Positions 12,101 to 23,003 of a stretch of DNA of 64,000 nucleotides are shown piece by piece. The position numbers and the translations under genes are program-made. The stretch's first letter is position 1, and every line of letters starts with the position of its first letter. The DNA lies in assembly GCA_947172415.1 (NCBI GenBank), contig OX359198.1:2325401-2389400 (forward strand), written 5' to 3'. The notes under the pieces were generated by a model. The model did not search any database, was not told where the DNA came from, and saw nothing but the letters and a program-made list of their open reading frames with translations. This stretch comes from Chondrosia reniformis. Lineage: Eukaryota > Porifera > Demospongiae > Chondrillida > Chondrillidae.

Positions 12101-15100
12101 ACTGAAAAATGTTATACGTTCTTAGTTATTATAAAAAGCTCTACACTTTTGATAACTATACCGAGGTTAGAATTTTAATTCAAGCTTATTATGTCAACAT
12201 TTAAGAAACATAGGAATAACAAAACTCTATTAACTCTAGATTTATCCAACCTATTCTTAACTACTGAGAACTGTTATAAGACAAGGTTGGAATAAGGTAT
12301 ACTCAGAATCACAGTGCTCTAGAATAAGATATTGAAAACTGGACTGAAAAAAGGGTCTACGTTCTTAGTTAGTATATTGTTATTGTTATAACTAAGGTTA
12401 CCCCTTCAGCCCAAGGCTGGTATAAGTAGGGAACCTGACATGAAATACATAAAGCAAAAACAAAAACCAGGACACACATATACATAAAATAATACACAGG
12501 TTCTAAATTGTTATTATAATTTATAAATTTAAGATATAAAAAAATTCAATTAGTCAACCATGGTCAAGTAGCATTACTTTAAAACAAATCTGAAAGTAGC
12601 ATCACTGACTTCTCTAATTGACAGAGGTAGAAATTCCAAGGAGGCTCATTACAACTAAACAATGGTTAGTCGGGCTCAGTTCTGACCACCTCTGAGGTCA
12701 CTACAATTGGTGTCCAGAAACGGCACGGTCCCCGATGACTAGTGAGACCTGGCTTCCCATTCACACGCACGTACTCCGCACTCTTACAGGATTCAAGGTA
12801 CTTCCGAGTACTTTCTTTGTCATTGAGGGAATCTTCACCATCTTCATTTAGGCTTGCCATCCTGATAGGAGTTAGGGCCATTCCTCTTGTGGTTCTAAAC
12901 CTCAATGCTGGCCCAGTGTCCCTCAGCTCAAACTCAGCCTGAGAACACACAGTGCTACCAACTTGGACTACCTTGTCCAACATCGCCAGCTCTTCATCAG
13001 AGCCTTCTGACACATTCAGAACGTTAGCAACCATGTCTACTGACTGATGGCGTATTGGGTGGAAGAGGCAGCACTGGGATAGAAGGGGCGCCATCAGGAG
13101 TGGGGAGGGGATCGTTCTGCACAGGCCCAACACCCACAGAACAGTTGTGCGCTGAATCCCTCTCCCCACTGTCTTCAGGCTTGGCTATGCTTTGGCTGGA
13201 CTTAGCCTGAGTGGTCTACCTACGTCTGCTGGGGCGCCGTTTCTTCTTCGCACCTCTAGACGGCCAGAACAGGCTCACCAAGAAACCCGTTGTGGAACAT
13301 CTAACATTCCACACAGCAATCTCAAGCATGAGGTTGTTCAACTTTAGGCTTGCCACCAAAGGAAGGGGGAGCCCTAACTGGACTAGCTCGCCATAGAAAC
13401 CATCGAACGCAAGAGCTGTCAACTGCTGTGTTACCGCCATTTATATATATATATATATATATATAAAACTGTTGATTAACTACTGAGGTATTTTTTACAT
13501 AATGATACCGTTTTCATACGGCCACTCATAAACCGGGTTCGACCCGGGTTAACCGTTCATACGATAATTTTAAACTGGGTCGAACCTGAGTTAAGAAACC
13601 GTGTCGAACCCTACTCCGTAGTAGGGTGTGACCCGGTTAAAAGCGAGTTAGATCCGAGTTAAGATGGCGGATAATCGTGAACGCGGGCGAACTTGGAACG
13701 ATGCTGAAGTAGCTGCATTGATTGCTGCGTGGTCAGATGAAATGATCTAACGTTCCCTTTAATAGTTGACACAAAACGTTAAAAGTCATTTTACTTATAC
13801 GAAAATTCTTCTTCCATTCGGTGTCATTCCAACCTGCAGCAACTGTTCTCCAAAATGTTTGAGACCTTAGTTGATTACTAATGCTACGTCGAGTAATGTT
13901 CGCTTCGTAATAGTACTGAGATACTACGACTAGAAAGGCAGCTGCAGTTCTTTCTTGATTATTTCAAAATTCTTCAAGTCGTCTTCTTGCCCTTAACCTT
14001 AGCGATCGCTGCCACTGTTGTCGTTGTCTGCATTGTCTTCTAAGTTGCAGGACTCCTGCTAAAATAATAATCAATAGGAAAAATTCGTTGTACTGCATAT
14101 TGTACACGTACCGAGCGAATATCGATAATCATTCAATAGACAGTATGAACGCGAATTGAGTCGAACCCGGGCTAGAGCTTAACCCGGGTTCAACCCAACC
14201 CGGGTGGAACCCAGCTTACGAGTGGCCGAATGAAAACGGTATTAGATATCTATTATATGTTCATGTAACTGATATAAATAAATTAAATAATAGAGTTTAT
14301 ACAGTCAGTCATGGGCAAATAAATAAGATAAATAAGACAGTTGATCCCAGAAGGGATCACTTTGGTTGGGGTCAGTCGTTGTGATACCCAGCACTGCTGC
14401 GTTCCCCCTCTGGACAGCAATGGAGCGTCTTTGCAGGAAGTACTGTCTGCTGTGGGATTCTCCTGTAGTCTGGCAAAGGCACTGCCCAAGCTCACTGTTG
14501 AGGTCCAGTGCAGCTTGGCCAAGTACTCCTGATGTCTCAAGTACAAAAAGCACAAAATGATGACTTGACTCAAGGAGGGTGCACTTGGTGCGTTTCAGCT
14601 GCTCTGCCTTCAAGGCCACCGCACCAGCTTCTCTGGCTGCCTCGGATACATGTGAGGGGCATACATGTCTGGGCACATAGCGTCCCACACAAACACCTTC
14701 CCTGATTTCCATGGCATGATGAAGCACCCATTTGGCTGCTTCCCATCAGACCTGCACAGTCCGGTGGTTCTAGCCAGGAGGGCATCTTGGTGGAGGTTAG
14801 GGCTCTCTCAATGATGTTGGTTGATATCTACTGAGGTTAGCATTTCAATTCAAGCTTATTATGTTAACATTTAAGAAAAGAATAACAAAACTCTATAACT
14901 CTAGATTTACCCCACCCAATCATAACTACTGTGGATCATTATAAGACAATAGGTTGGAAGAAGTACACTTATGGTATCATGGGTCAACTAATTGATGGAG
15001 TGTTTATAATAGTCAGCTATACCATGGCTATTGCCTATCTTACTTAAAGGCTTTTGACCTAAAATTGTTCCCCTATTTAATGGGTTCAGAAGAAGGATCC

Positions 15101-18100
15101 AAGTACAGGTTTTCCTTGATATACTATCTAGTTGTGTTCCTGAAACTTGAATGCGATCACAGTGGTATAATTGGAACTTGAATGTGTAGTTTAAATGTTA
15201 CGTACTTTGTCCATAGTGTTTAAGTAAAAGTAAAATAGAATTACAATGCAAATCAAGAAAATGTACATGCAATATCTTTATAAGAAACATAAATGATGAT
15301 AGAAAGCATCCTTTTAGAATAGCTCTATTACTAGAACCTCTGTATAGCCATACAGTATACAAGACTCTGTATATTCATATTTGATACAGTGAAACAGTAC
15401 AATCACACATTGACTGACCTTCTTAGAAACTGCTACATCTAATGGGGTCCTCTTTAAGAAATCCTCCTTATCTACATCAGCACCAACTTTAAGGAGATAC
15501 TCTACGATACTGACATGATCATACTCAACAGCAACATGAAGTGGAGTAGTAGAGAAATCATATCTAGTAGTAGTAGTAGAGAACCCAGATCCATCTAGAG
15601 TCTTCAATTCTCTGTTGACATTCTTGCTGTTTATCAGCTCAATAACCTAAACAGATTTAAACAAATCATCGTCAACAATCATATAATGAAATGATAATTT
15701 CTATATACTGTATATCCCAACCTCACTTCTCATTCAATGTACACTCTGAAAACAAAAAATTCAGGTGAGAATAGAGTCATGTTATGAAGCAGATCACATT
15801 TTATTAAAATTACCAATATTTGAAATAACACTTCTTGTTTTAAGGTTTATCTGTACGTACATATATACCATATAACATACAGAAGAACAAAGAGACCACT
15901 TTATGATGATATACATTATACAATTACTGCTTCCAACAAAGTATCCACTTGGCAGATCTGTACATCTGTGTTCATTATATAGTATATATGGATTCAGACA
16001 CAATTATTATGGAATGCATTTACGTACAAAGGGCAGTGTTCAGGAGGCTAAATAAAATTTGTCTCCTTTATTCTACCAGTCAAATTTTAAAGATACTTAC
16101 GGATCCAGAATCATTAAGATTACAGCTATATATAAGCTCTGAAAAAGAGCAGGATCCACCCAAGATATCTGTAACCCTCCCATACATCCAACATCTATCA
16201 GCGTCCATCAGACAGTTCCTCACCCCCTTAGGTAACCGCACCTGCTTCCGCCCTTGCCAGACTCTAAAATAGATCCTTGTACACCTGAAGGACCGCATCC
16301 CTCCTAAACAACGCCCTGGTGTGGTTTACAGTATCCCTTGTAGAACATGTACAAAGATATACATTGGCCAGACAGGCCGTACTTTGGAAACCCAGTTGGA
16401 GGAGCACAGAAGGGCGCTGGTTTCAGGAGAGATCAATCTGTCTGCAGTGGCTCAGCATGCAGTGGATGAGGGGCTGGATGGAAGCTACAGTGGTAGACGG
16501 CCACCCCCATTTCCACCAGAGGTTTGCTTTAAAGGCCTGGCACATCCATGCTTAAGAAAATACAATGAACAGAGATGCGGGCCTTTGCCCTCGGTGTATA
16601 ACCCTCTTATTCACTGGGGACAAAAGTGAATTGGCAATTATGACAATTGCTTTTTCTAATTTACTATACTATTGCATCACCTATTGTTATGGATACGCCC
16701 TCATATACTTTATTGATTTTTGCCCCATATTGAAATATATAAGCCACCTTGCCGTTTGGTTGTATTTATTATCACTGATGAGGACCTCTGGATTGAGGTC
16801 GAAACGTTTGATTTGAATTTTTTCAGTGTTCGGCTGGAGTAGTTTCAGTAAAAAAGCGAAGTTATATATAAGCATATAAAAATGACCACAAGTTTTTCAA
16901 CTCAAATTAATTGTCCAATTCAGAAGTTCGACACAACACAAACAATCAACATTTGTAATGATCAACCATGTACGTACGCACTTTTCCCAAAATTAATTGT
17001 AAAACAGTGCAACTGCCATCAGTTCAGTTCCATGAACATTCGGTATTGAGTTGAAATACTGCATTATTCAACCTTGCTATTAATATAGTACTAGGATCCA
17101 GGAAATGAGATATCTGATTACTAAAATGTACAAAAGTAATCTCTCTGTAGAACAGTGCATCTGCCCTCAGTTCAGTCCAATGAACATTTGGTATTCAACT
17201 TTAGATACTGCATTATTCAACCTTTGCTATTAATATAGTAACATGATCAAGGAAATGAGATATCTCATTACTAAAATGTACATGCCACTCCCCACTATCA
17301 CAAACAAAATACTTGGCCCAGGTGATCTCAGCTGTTTATGTATCAGCTTCATCAATATCCAATATACAACATGAAAAAATAATATTAACCAGTTAGGGCA
17401 ACAGTTAACCATAAAAATACTAACCAATAACTTTACCACAAATGAAGTAAAATTAATGGTTATCAGTTTTCAGTAACTGTTCTGGGAACGTTTACAACTG
17501 TTCTGGGGGAGATTTTCTAGGTTGGCTAAGGATCTTCATGTCAGCAATCCAATGTTGCCATGCCAACAAAAGAGGCCAATAGATATACAAGAAGATGACA
17601 TAGTAAAAGATATCCCAAAAACAATCAGAGAATTATATCAATAAATCTGCTCTCAAACAACACATCTAATCATCAGTGGCAATAGGGCATCACCAACTCA
17701 AATTGACTTTAAAGTGTAATTCAATATGCACATAATGCATCTTCTATCTATTCTCAAACAACTGATCTAATCATCAGTGGTAATAGGGCAAGGTCTGACC
17801 AGCCAGCAACTCATCTAATCATCAAATCATAACTAAGCAAACAACAACGTAACAAAGACAATATGGTCTGACCAGCAAGAGTAATGTTATAATCAAAACT
17901 AAGCATATGATGAAGAAGTTGAGGACACCACAGAAAGACATTGATTCAAGCCTATAAAGCACACATCTAAAAGTATCTCATTGCTTCTGTAACTGATTCC
18001 TGTCTTCACAATCCATTCCTGTCCTATCATCTATTATACAATTCTTAAGGAAGCTTTCAGTTTCACAGAGTGTATTAACATCAGAAGTGTGTAATGTTTC

Positions 18101-21100
18101 TGTGTTAGTTAAATTAGTGATGCTAGAAACCAATTCCAAAGGAAGTGATCATTTGGTGCCAAGGGAACAAGTTATTGAAAGACACAATTATACAAGGCTT
18201 AGTCAGTTAATTAATAAGGACAGTTACAAAAATTAGGGGACTTTATAAGAATCTTAAACTTCATAATTCAACTCTGGATTTAACACCACCCACTCTAATT
18301 GTCTTTAAAGTGTAATTAAACGTGCATATTAACGCATTATAAGTGCGTAGACAATATAACATTTCGAACCTGAGAATCAACTTGAGGTGCAATAAACAAA
18401 TGAATGTCCCTGAAATTAGCACCTTTAACGTTTTACTCATACCAAGCACTGCAGTACACGGTACTAGACAGATGAATACAATTAATGTACGGAACAAACC
18501 CTTGTAACACTAATGCATTAAATAAAACTAATTATAACACCACACTCACTTGAGCAATGTGTCCTTCTCTGATAAGAAATGAGATCCCTGCACTATTGTT
18601 TGCAGTGTGGGCACACAGTAACATGATGATATGAGGATTCTACAATAAAAAGGTTACGATATTTAATACTTTCATCAATTATTATACTTCAAGAGCAACA
18701 CATTCAATATGTCAATATACTCTTAATCATATCAATTGCACAGACAAGGAATTTCACCTCCTAATAATCAGAATCCAGTAAGGTGAGCTATATAAACTCA
18801 AAATGGAGAAAAAACATGCTTTCAATGTTTCTGTGGCTCTACATTACACTACTACGTACAGTATGCACTGACCTTCTTAGAAACTGCTGCATCTAATGGT
18901 GTCCTCACTGATGAATCTGTCTTATCTACATCAGCACCAACTTTAAGGAGATACTCTACAATACGGACATGATCATGCTCAACAGCAATATGAAGTGGAG
19001 TAGTAGTAGTAGAGAAACCATATCTATCTCCATCTATAGTCTCCAATTCTCTGTTGACATTTTCACTGTTAATCAGTTCAGAAACCTAAACAGATTTAAA
19101 CAAATCATCAACTAATGCTAATTACTTAAAACTAGTCACTTTCCCTTAGTAAAAGTTCAGCTTAGTAACCTACATATATATATTTAAATATTGTTGAATG
19201 ATCAATACACAAACTCAAGTGAAAATGTACATATAATTATAATTACATGTTGCTCCATGCACAGTTAAACATACAACAACTATCCTGACCTACATGGTAC
19301 ACTGTATCTGAATATTTTACATACACTAATCAATGTGTTGTATGTATAAAAACATGTTCTCAGAAATACGTCTACTGTTCCACTGAGATATGTCACAATG
19401 AGATTATACATAATTATACATGTTGCTAGCTACCATTTGGTCGGAGTATAACTGACCTTATCAGTGTATCCCATGATGATGAAAGAAATGATGCTATCCT
19501 CTTTCTTTGTATGCTTCCAAAGTATACTCAGAATTGCTTTGTTCTAATTAAAATAAGTTTTTGGAAACTGGACTGAAAAAATGTTCTACAGTATGTTACT
19601 ATAAACTCTTCATTTTTGATTAACTACTGAGGTATTTTTTACAAAATTAGACATCTAATATACATCTAATATACATTTATCTAAACGATATAAATAAATT
19701 AATTAATAGAGTTTATACAGTCAGTCATGCACAAATAAATAAGATAATAAAGACAGTTAATCCAAGAAGGGATCACTTTGGTTGGGGGCAGTCGTTGTGA
19801 TGCCCAGCACTGCTGTGTTTCCCTTCTGTATGGCGATGGAGTACTCTTGTAAGAGATACTCTCTGCTGCAAAGTTCTCCTGTGGTCTGGCAAAGGCACTG
19901 CCCAAGCTCACTGATGAGGTCCAGTGCAGCTTGGCCAAGTACTCCTGATGTCTCAAGTGCAAAAGACACAAAATGATGGCTTGGCTCAAGGAGGGTGTAC
20001 TTGGTGCGTTTCAACTGCTTTGCCTTCAAGGCCACTGCACCAGCTTCTCTGGCTGCCTCGGTTACATGTGAGGGGCATACGTGTCTGGGCACATAGTGTC
20101 CCACACAAACACCTTCCCTGATTTTCATGGCATGATGGAGCACCCATTTGGCCGCTTCCCATCAGACCTGCACAGTCCTGTTGGCTCTAGCCGGGAGGGG
20201 ATTTTGGTGGAGATCAGGGCTCAGGGTTGGTTGATAACTACTGAGGTTAGCATTTTTATTCAAGCTTATTATGTTAACATTTAAGAAAAGAATAACAAAA
20301 CTCTATAACTCTAGATGTACCCCACCCACTCATAACTACTGAGGACCATTATAAGACAATAGGTTGGAAGAAGTACACTTACGGTATCATGGGTCAACTA
20401 ATTGATGGAGTGTTTATAATAGTCAGCTATACCATGGCTATTGCCTATCTTACTTAAAGGCTTTTGACCTAAAATTGTTCCCCTATTTAATGGGTTCACA
20501 AGAAGGATCCAAGTACAGGTTTTACTTGATATACTATCTAGTTGTGTTCCTGAAACTTGAATGAAATCAAAATGTGTAATTTAAATGTTACGTATTTTGT
20601 CCACAGTGTTTAAGTAAAAGTAAAATAGAATTACAATGCAAATCACCAAAATGTACGTAAATGCAATATCCTCATAAGAAACATAAATGATCCCAAAATA
20701 AATAGTAAGGACCCTTAAGCTTTTAGAATAGCTCTATATATTACTAGAACCTCTGTATAGCCATACAGTATACAAGACTCTCAATGCATTATTATGTATA
20801 TTCATATTTGACACAGTGAAACAGTACAATCACACATTGACTGACCTGCTTAGAAACTGCTACATCTAATGGGGTCCTCTTTGAGAAATCCTCCTTATCT
20901 ACATCAGCACCAACTTTAAGGAGATACTCTACGATACTGACATGATCATACTCAACAGCAACATGAAGCGGAGTAGTAGAGAAATCATATCTAGTAGTAG
21001 TAGTAGTAGAGAACCCATATCCATCTAGAGTCTTCAATTCTCTGTTGACATTCTCACTGTTAATCAGCTCAGTAACCTAAACAGATTTAAACAAATCATC

Positions 21101-22983
21101 GGCAACTATCATTTAAAAGTATAATTTAATGGTTGGTACTCCTCAATGCTTGGTAAGTGTTACCAATTGCAATAAAGCACTTTTGCCACAGTGGCTCAAA
21201 CTCAACTTGGTTAATTGAAACGATAACATTCATATAATCTTGCCTTTATTTCTTTTAGTTAGTCTTTTTGAAGGGTTGCTACAGTGTTGGTTTTCATCTC
21301 GCTTTCTCCAAAATAGGATTCTCTAGCCAATTTAACAGCTAGACATCCTGCCCTAGTTACAGATGATAGTAGCTTCTGATTATCTTCAATAACATCTGCA
21401 GGAGGCTTCAAATTTACCTCCAATATGCTACAATGTTGTGGTGAGTTTTTAGTCAAATTTGAAATGTCATAAAAAGCCTCTCTAAGAAACTTCTGCAGAA
21501 TAGGGGCCTTTTCTGGTACAAAGATTTGACTGGAGCAGCTGGAGCCGTTTTTCTTTTGTTTTCTGGCTCATTGTCTGCTATGTGAATTTCTTTGTTTCAT
21601 TTTAGCTTTGTAACCAAAGTCTATTATAGTGGCAGGTAGAATTTTCCGTCCCCATTTTATTTTGGCTTCAGAACCTGTCTTGGGATTTGATGGCTCTAAT
21701 ATTTGGAAAGCTTTGACAAGTGAGGTTAAGCCTTCTTCCTTCCAAAACACCAAAGCGTGTGGCACTGACATTCTTCAAGATTAACCTAGACTAGCCTCTC
21801 TTACTATGATGTTGCCAAAAAATATAACACTTTGAGTTAAAAGCATCAAATTCCTTTTATTAACGCTAAACTAATGTTTCACCACAGTATCCTCTCTCAT
21901 GATCGGTCGAAGTTTGATCGAAGTTGACTCAAAGTTCGCTGAAAGTTAGCTCAAAGTTCATTCAACGTTAGCTCAAAGTTCGTTCGAAGTTAGCTCGAAG
22001 TTCATGGGAAGTTTTACAGCGAAGTTCGCAATTATACACTCGAGGTTTCCAACAAAGTATCCACTTGCTGATCTCATGTACATCAGTGTTCATTATATAG
22101 TATAAACGTTAAATAAAAACATTATAACAGTGATTGGCACATCTAGAAAAAGTAACGAAACAAGAAAGTGATCATATGGCATACTGAAACTTAACAATAA
22201 ACATCACTACTATGTTTGGGTGCATCATGGATATACTAGAAGTAGAGATCGATGCGCCCAAACATAGAAGTGATGTGTATAGTTAAGTTTCAGTATGCCA
22301 CTTCTGCAACATAATTGTAAAACAGTGCATCTGCCCTCAGTTCAGTGCTATGAACATTTGGTATTTAAGTTTAAAAAAACAGAGAGCTTTAAGATCTAGA
22401 GCCACTCCTAAAGCTTTGCTGTCTTCATCATTCAAATATGAATTTTATCCCACCCACTCATGTTTCCTAACTTCCTTAGTAAGACATACTGACTCATTGC
22501 ATTCCTCAGGAGACATGAATGAGTGAGATAAAATTCAGAGTTGAATTAAGACTTTTAGAGAGTTGTTAAATCATAGATCTTAAATAGTTACGTAAGTATA
22601 TAAGATCTATGGTTAAATTTCGAGCATCGTGAACAAAAACTATTAGCCTAGGCCACAACACTTACACTTACACTTAAATACTTCCTACGGACCTCCTCTG
22701 CAGTATACATGTATAAGATCTAAATGACGTGACAAAATTTGTAAAAAAATTAAGAAATCTAAAACCTATTAGTAGAAAGTAAAAGTTGGAAGGCCATTAC
22801 ATTTCATTCGACACAATACAACCTGTAAGATAGCTTAGCAGCAGAGAAGTATGTATAAGGATATTACTTAAACGTTACCTTGTAAAGGTCCCCACTTTGA
22901 ATAAATAAGATTAGTTTAAAATTCAGGCTTCCCCAAGGACTATCAAGCCAAGGACGAGAAGGACTACGCCACTGCTCAGCCAT
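2918..22983 (-). CDS. Gene C: ankyrin part of a third paralogue (3' end outside window)
   Basis: Exons 5' to 3': 22879-22983, 20846-21076, 19457-19543, 18873-19085, 18550-18639, 15419-15646, 11993-12082, 11514-11711, 8515-8604, 7637-7834, 7313-7402, 5169-5375, 4895-4984, 4069-4266, 3396-3485, 2918-3124. All are phase 0, giving about 804 codons without a stop. L and s exons alternate strictly, with eight L exons against seven in gene A. The GTPase and CARD exons are expected left of position 1, since gene A has about 3-13 kb introns and a further 13 kb after its last L exon. The ORF is intact, so the gene looks functional as far as it can be seen. Confidence 0.8.
3396..3485 (-). CDS. Gene C small exon s7 (NTVIL type)
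   Basis: 30 codons (LLWKHTKKDDSRIISF ... MGYTDK). This is the one NTVIL-type exon whose intron lacks the RT-fragment insertion found beside the other three. Confidence 0.8.
4069..4266 (-). CDS. Gene C ankyrin exon L7
   Basis: 66 codons; hairpin KDTFGRFTP without a threonine run; second half KKDLSGWTPLDVAVYVK. Confidence 0.8.
4895..4984 (-). CDS. Gene C small exon s6 (NLTII type)
   Basis: 30 codons; ends REGCFAQ. Frame open, splice sites canonical. Confidence 0.8.
5169..5375 (-). CDS. Gene C ankyrin exon L6
   Basis: 69 codons; hairpin DEYGFSTTTT; the second half is [20 protein letters not shown] and ends VFKK. Confidence 0.85.
7313..7402 (-). CDS. Gene C small exon s5 (NLTII type)
   Basis: 30 codons between TTGTAG and GTGAGT; begins NPHIIM like s2. 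Confidence 0.8.
7637..7834 (-). CDS. Gene C ankyrin exon L5
   Basis: 66 codons; hairpin TGDIYTTAT, the closest relative of L4. It ends AVSKE before GTCAGT. Confidence 0.85.
8515..8604 (-). CDS. Gene C small exon s4 (NLTII type)
   Basis: 30 codons. The 2.7-kb THAP-bearing insertion begins only 55 bp to its right. Confidence 0.8.
8919..9156 (+). pseudogene. THAP domain remnant
   Basis: All four zinc ligands of a C-x4-C ... C-x2-H THAP finger can be read in one frame, but the codon after the third Cys is TAA, splitting the domain. Upstream reading is open in another frame only. DNA-binding by a translated product is unlikely. Confidence 0.6.
10181..10327. mobile_element. Palindromic MITE, copy 1 (left arm truncated)
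   Basis: The core GGTGCGCCCAAACACAGAAG and its right arm ending in TCTTGTTT match the copy at 41851-42040. Only about 25 bp of the left arm remain. It is nested in the 8660-11331 insertion. Confidence 0.55.
11514..11711 (-). CDS. Gene C ankyrin exon L4
   Basis: 66 codons with a short hairpin (IGDIYTTAT). The core reads HIAVEHVHIRIVEYLL. Confidence 0.85.
11993..12082 (-). CDS. Gene C small exon s3 (NTVIL type)
   Basis: 30 codons; ends MGYADK. Three nested insertions (12.38-14.82 kb) lie in the intron just upstream. Confidence 0.8.
12383..13468 (-). mobile_element. Unclassified coding insertion, 1.08 kb
   Basis: Equivalent introns join TTAGTTACTATAT directly to AAAACTGTTGATTAAC; here about 1.08 kb separates them, bordered by an (AT)n tract on the right and TTATTGTTAT on the left. 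On the minus strand an ATG at 13440 opens a frame (MAVTQQLTALAFDGFYGELV) ending in a basic tail and TAG. Downstream frames continue to 12666 after a shift. It looks like a degraded ORF1-type retroelement protein; the family was not recognised. Confidence 0.45.
13489..14824 (-). mobile_element. RT-family C-terminal fragment, copy 1, with nested transposon
   Basis: Flanked by imperfect copies of TAACTACTGAGG (13477-13488 and about 14825-14836). The minus-strand ORF 14305-14727 encodes the C-terminal part of an invertebrate RT-type element: [20 protein letters not shown] ... ETSGVLGQAALDL ... RRSIAVQRGNAAVLG. The AT-rich 3' tail is interrupted by the Harbinger-like element at 13505-14242. Confidence 0.6.
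13505..14242 (+). mobile_element. Harbinger-like non-autonomous transposon with Myb/SANT start
   Basis: 738 bp with inverted ends (ATACCGTTTTCAT, then CGGCCACTC on both sides) and GC-richer subterminal repeats of the type ACCCGGGTTGAACC, unlike the AT-rich surroundings. A plus-strand mini-ORF at 13664-13750 reads RGRTWNDAEVAALIAAWSDE, the start of a Myb/SANT DNA-binding domain as encoded by PIF/Harbinger elements, then stops. The target duplication could not be settled. Confidence 0.55.
15419..15646 (-). CDS. Gene C ankyrin exon L3
   Basis: 76 codons; hairpin GSGFSTTTTRYDFST, one threonine shorter than L1. The sequence is otherwise close to L1 (KEDFLKRTPL), so the two are sister copies. Confidence 0.85.
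16138..16862 (+). mobile_element. Penelope-like element 3' end with GIY-YIG remnant
   Basis: A 725-bp insertion bounded by an 11-bp target duplication, TATATATAAGC (16127-16137 and 16863-16873); the equivalent intron at 6.03 kb has a single copy. In one frame it encodes the end of an RT (LPYIQHLSASIRQFL), a TAG stop at 16270-16272, then a GIY-YIG-type segment (YSIPCRTCTKIYIGQTGRTL). The arginine expected in L-x-x-R-x-x-EH is glutamine (TQLEEH). A hammerhead motif lies near the 3' end (16771-16812). The copy is 5' truncated and not functional. Confidence 0.75.
16771..16812 (+). ncRNA. Hammerhead ribozyme motif 1
   Basis: CTGATGA (16775-16781), stem II GACCTC/GAGGTC with a six-base loop, GAAAC (16801-16805) and a minimal stem III (ACGT) before the NUH site. 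Stem I pairs ATCA with TGAT. The base before the cut would be U, less favourable than C. It belongs to the Penelope-like copy 16138-16862. Confidence 0.6.
17763..17822. repeat. Single unit of the 48-bp satellite
   Basis: One unit followed by the common right flank (CATCTAATCATCAAATCATAAC). A partial unit lies at about 17660-17690, joined to unrelated intron sequence. Confidence 0.7.
18550..18639 (-). CDS. Gene C small exon s2 (NLTII type)
   Basis: 30 codons between TTGTAG and GTGAGT. The first residues read NPHIIM because the acceptor-proximal sequence is AATCCTCAT. Confidence 0.8.
18873..19085 (-). CDS. Gene C ankyrin exon L2
   Basis: 71 codons; hairpin [12 protein letters not shown]; the second half reads KTDSSVRTPLDAAVSKK, with several private changes. 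Confidence 0.85.
19457..19543 (-). CDS. Gene C small exon s1 (NTVIL type)
   Basis: 29 codons: one codon is deleted relative to the other NTVIL-type exons (KKEDSIISF), in frame. Confidence 0.75.
19634..20234 (-). mobile_element. RT-family C-terminal fragment, copy 2
   Basis: Flanked by exact TAACTACTGAGGT repeats at 19621-19633 and 20235-20247, i.e. a 13-bp target duplication. The minus-strand ORF 19757-20143 is the clearest version of the family (PRHVCPSHVTEAAREAG, FVSFALETSGVLGQAALDL). The 5' end is truncated, and the 3' tail is rich in ATAA units, as in non-LTR insertions. Confidence 0.65.
20846..21076 (-). CDS. Gene C ankyrin exon L1
   Basis: 77 codons; hairpin GYGFSTTTTTRYDFST, with five consecutive threonines encoded by a TAG-type trinucleotide run on the plus strand (about 20994-21010). 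It ends AVSKQ before GTCAGT. Confidence 0.85.
21134..22046 (-). mobile_element. Insertion in gene C intron 1 with BEN-like coding remnants
   Basis: Relative to gene A intron 1, about 0.9 kb is inserted. On the minus strand 21568-21771 (MSVPHALVFWKEEGLTSLVK ... KIKWGRKILPATIIDFG) and 21259-21456 (GCLAVKLARESYFGESEM) resemble the N-terminal part and the start of the BEN domain of cnidarian/sponge BEN-domain proteins. A frame change separates them. It may be a retrocopy or a mobile-element gene. The family call is tentative. Confidence 0.4.
21905..22040. repeat. Degenerate ~20-bp tandem repeat
   Basis: About six imperfect units of the form GCTCAAAGTTCGTTCGAAGTT, upstream of the BEN-like ORF on its coding strand. 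It could be a decayed promoter repeat of the inserted element. Not seen elsewhere in the window. Confidence 0.6.
22170..22310. mobile_element. Palindromic MITE, copy 2
   Basis: Two arms of about 50 bp read as inverted repeats around a short centre near 22240 (GCATACTGAAACTTAA and its complement). The arms differ at several places. It lies just upstream of the BEN-like insertion in gene C intron 1. Confidence 0.6.
22879..22983 (-). CDS. Gene C first coding exon
   Basis: 35 codons from an ATG (AAGATGG) to a GTAACG donor. It is identical to gene A for the first 15 residues ([15 protein letters not shown]), then diverges (PWGSLNFKLILF) before the shared QSGDLYK end. Confidence 0.8.
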
Positions 22984-22995
22984 CTTGGCTACACA

Positions 22996-23003
22996 TCACG
23001 TGA
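22996..23003. promoter_or_regulatory. TCACGTGA palindrome upstream of gene C
   Basis: An 8-bp palindrome with an E-box core (CACGTG), 13 bp upstream of the ATG. The identical motif sits at the same distance before gene A. Motifs of this kind are bound by bHLH-ZIP factors of the USF/MITF/TFEB class. Regulatory use is inferred from position and conservation between duplicates. Confidence 0.4.

Larger units (their letters stand above)
15690..18540. repeat. Duplicated intron module of gene C with PLE insertion
   Basis: Same module as 5400-7300, but enlarged by the 725-bp Penelope-like copy, a partial internal repeat at 17110-17290 and one 48-bp satellite unit. No exon other than 18550 follows from splice and frame tests. 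Confidence 0.7.

Noticed and set aside
12295..12345. Second NTVIL-type exon upstream of 11993
   Set aside because: Only the acceptor-side 20 bp (AGAGCACTGTGATTCTGAG) are present; the rest of the exon and the donor are missing.
14341..14705. Plus-strand ORFs overlapping the RT fragments (also at 19782-20284 and 55220-55696)
   Set aside because: They mirror the minus-strand RT-family coding sequence; the domain motifs are only on the minus strand.
16565..16816. Plus-strand 83-codon ORF after the GIY-YIG remnant
   Set aside because: It overlaps the untranslated 3' tail and the hammerhead of the Penelope-like copy; composition is low-complexity hydrophobic.
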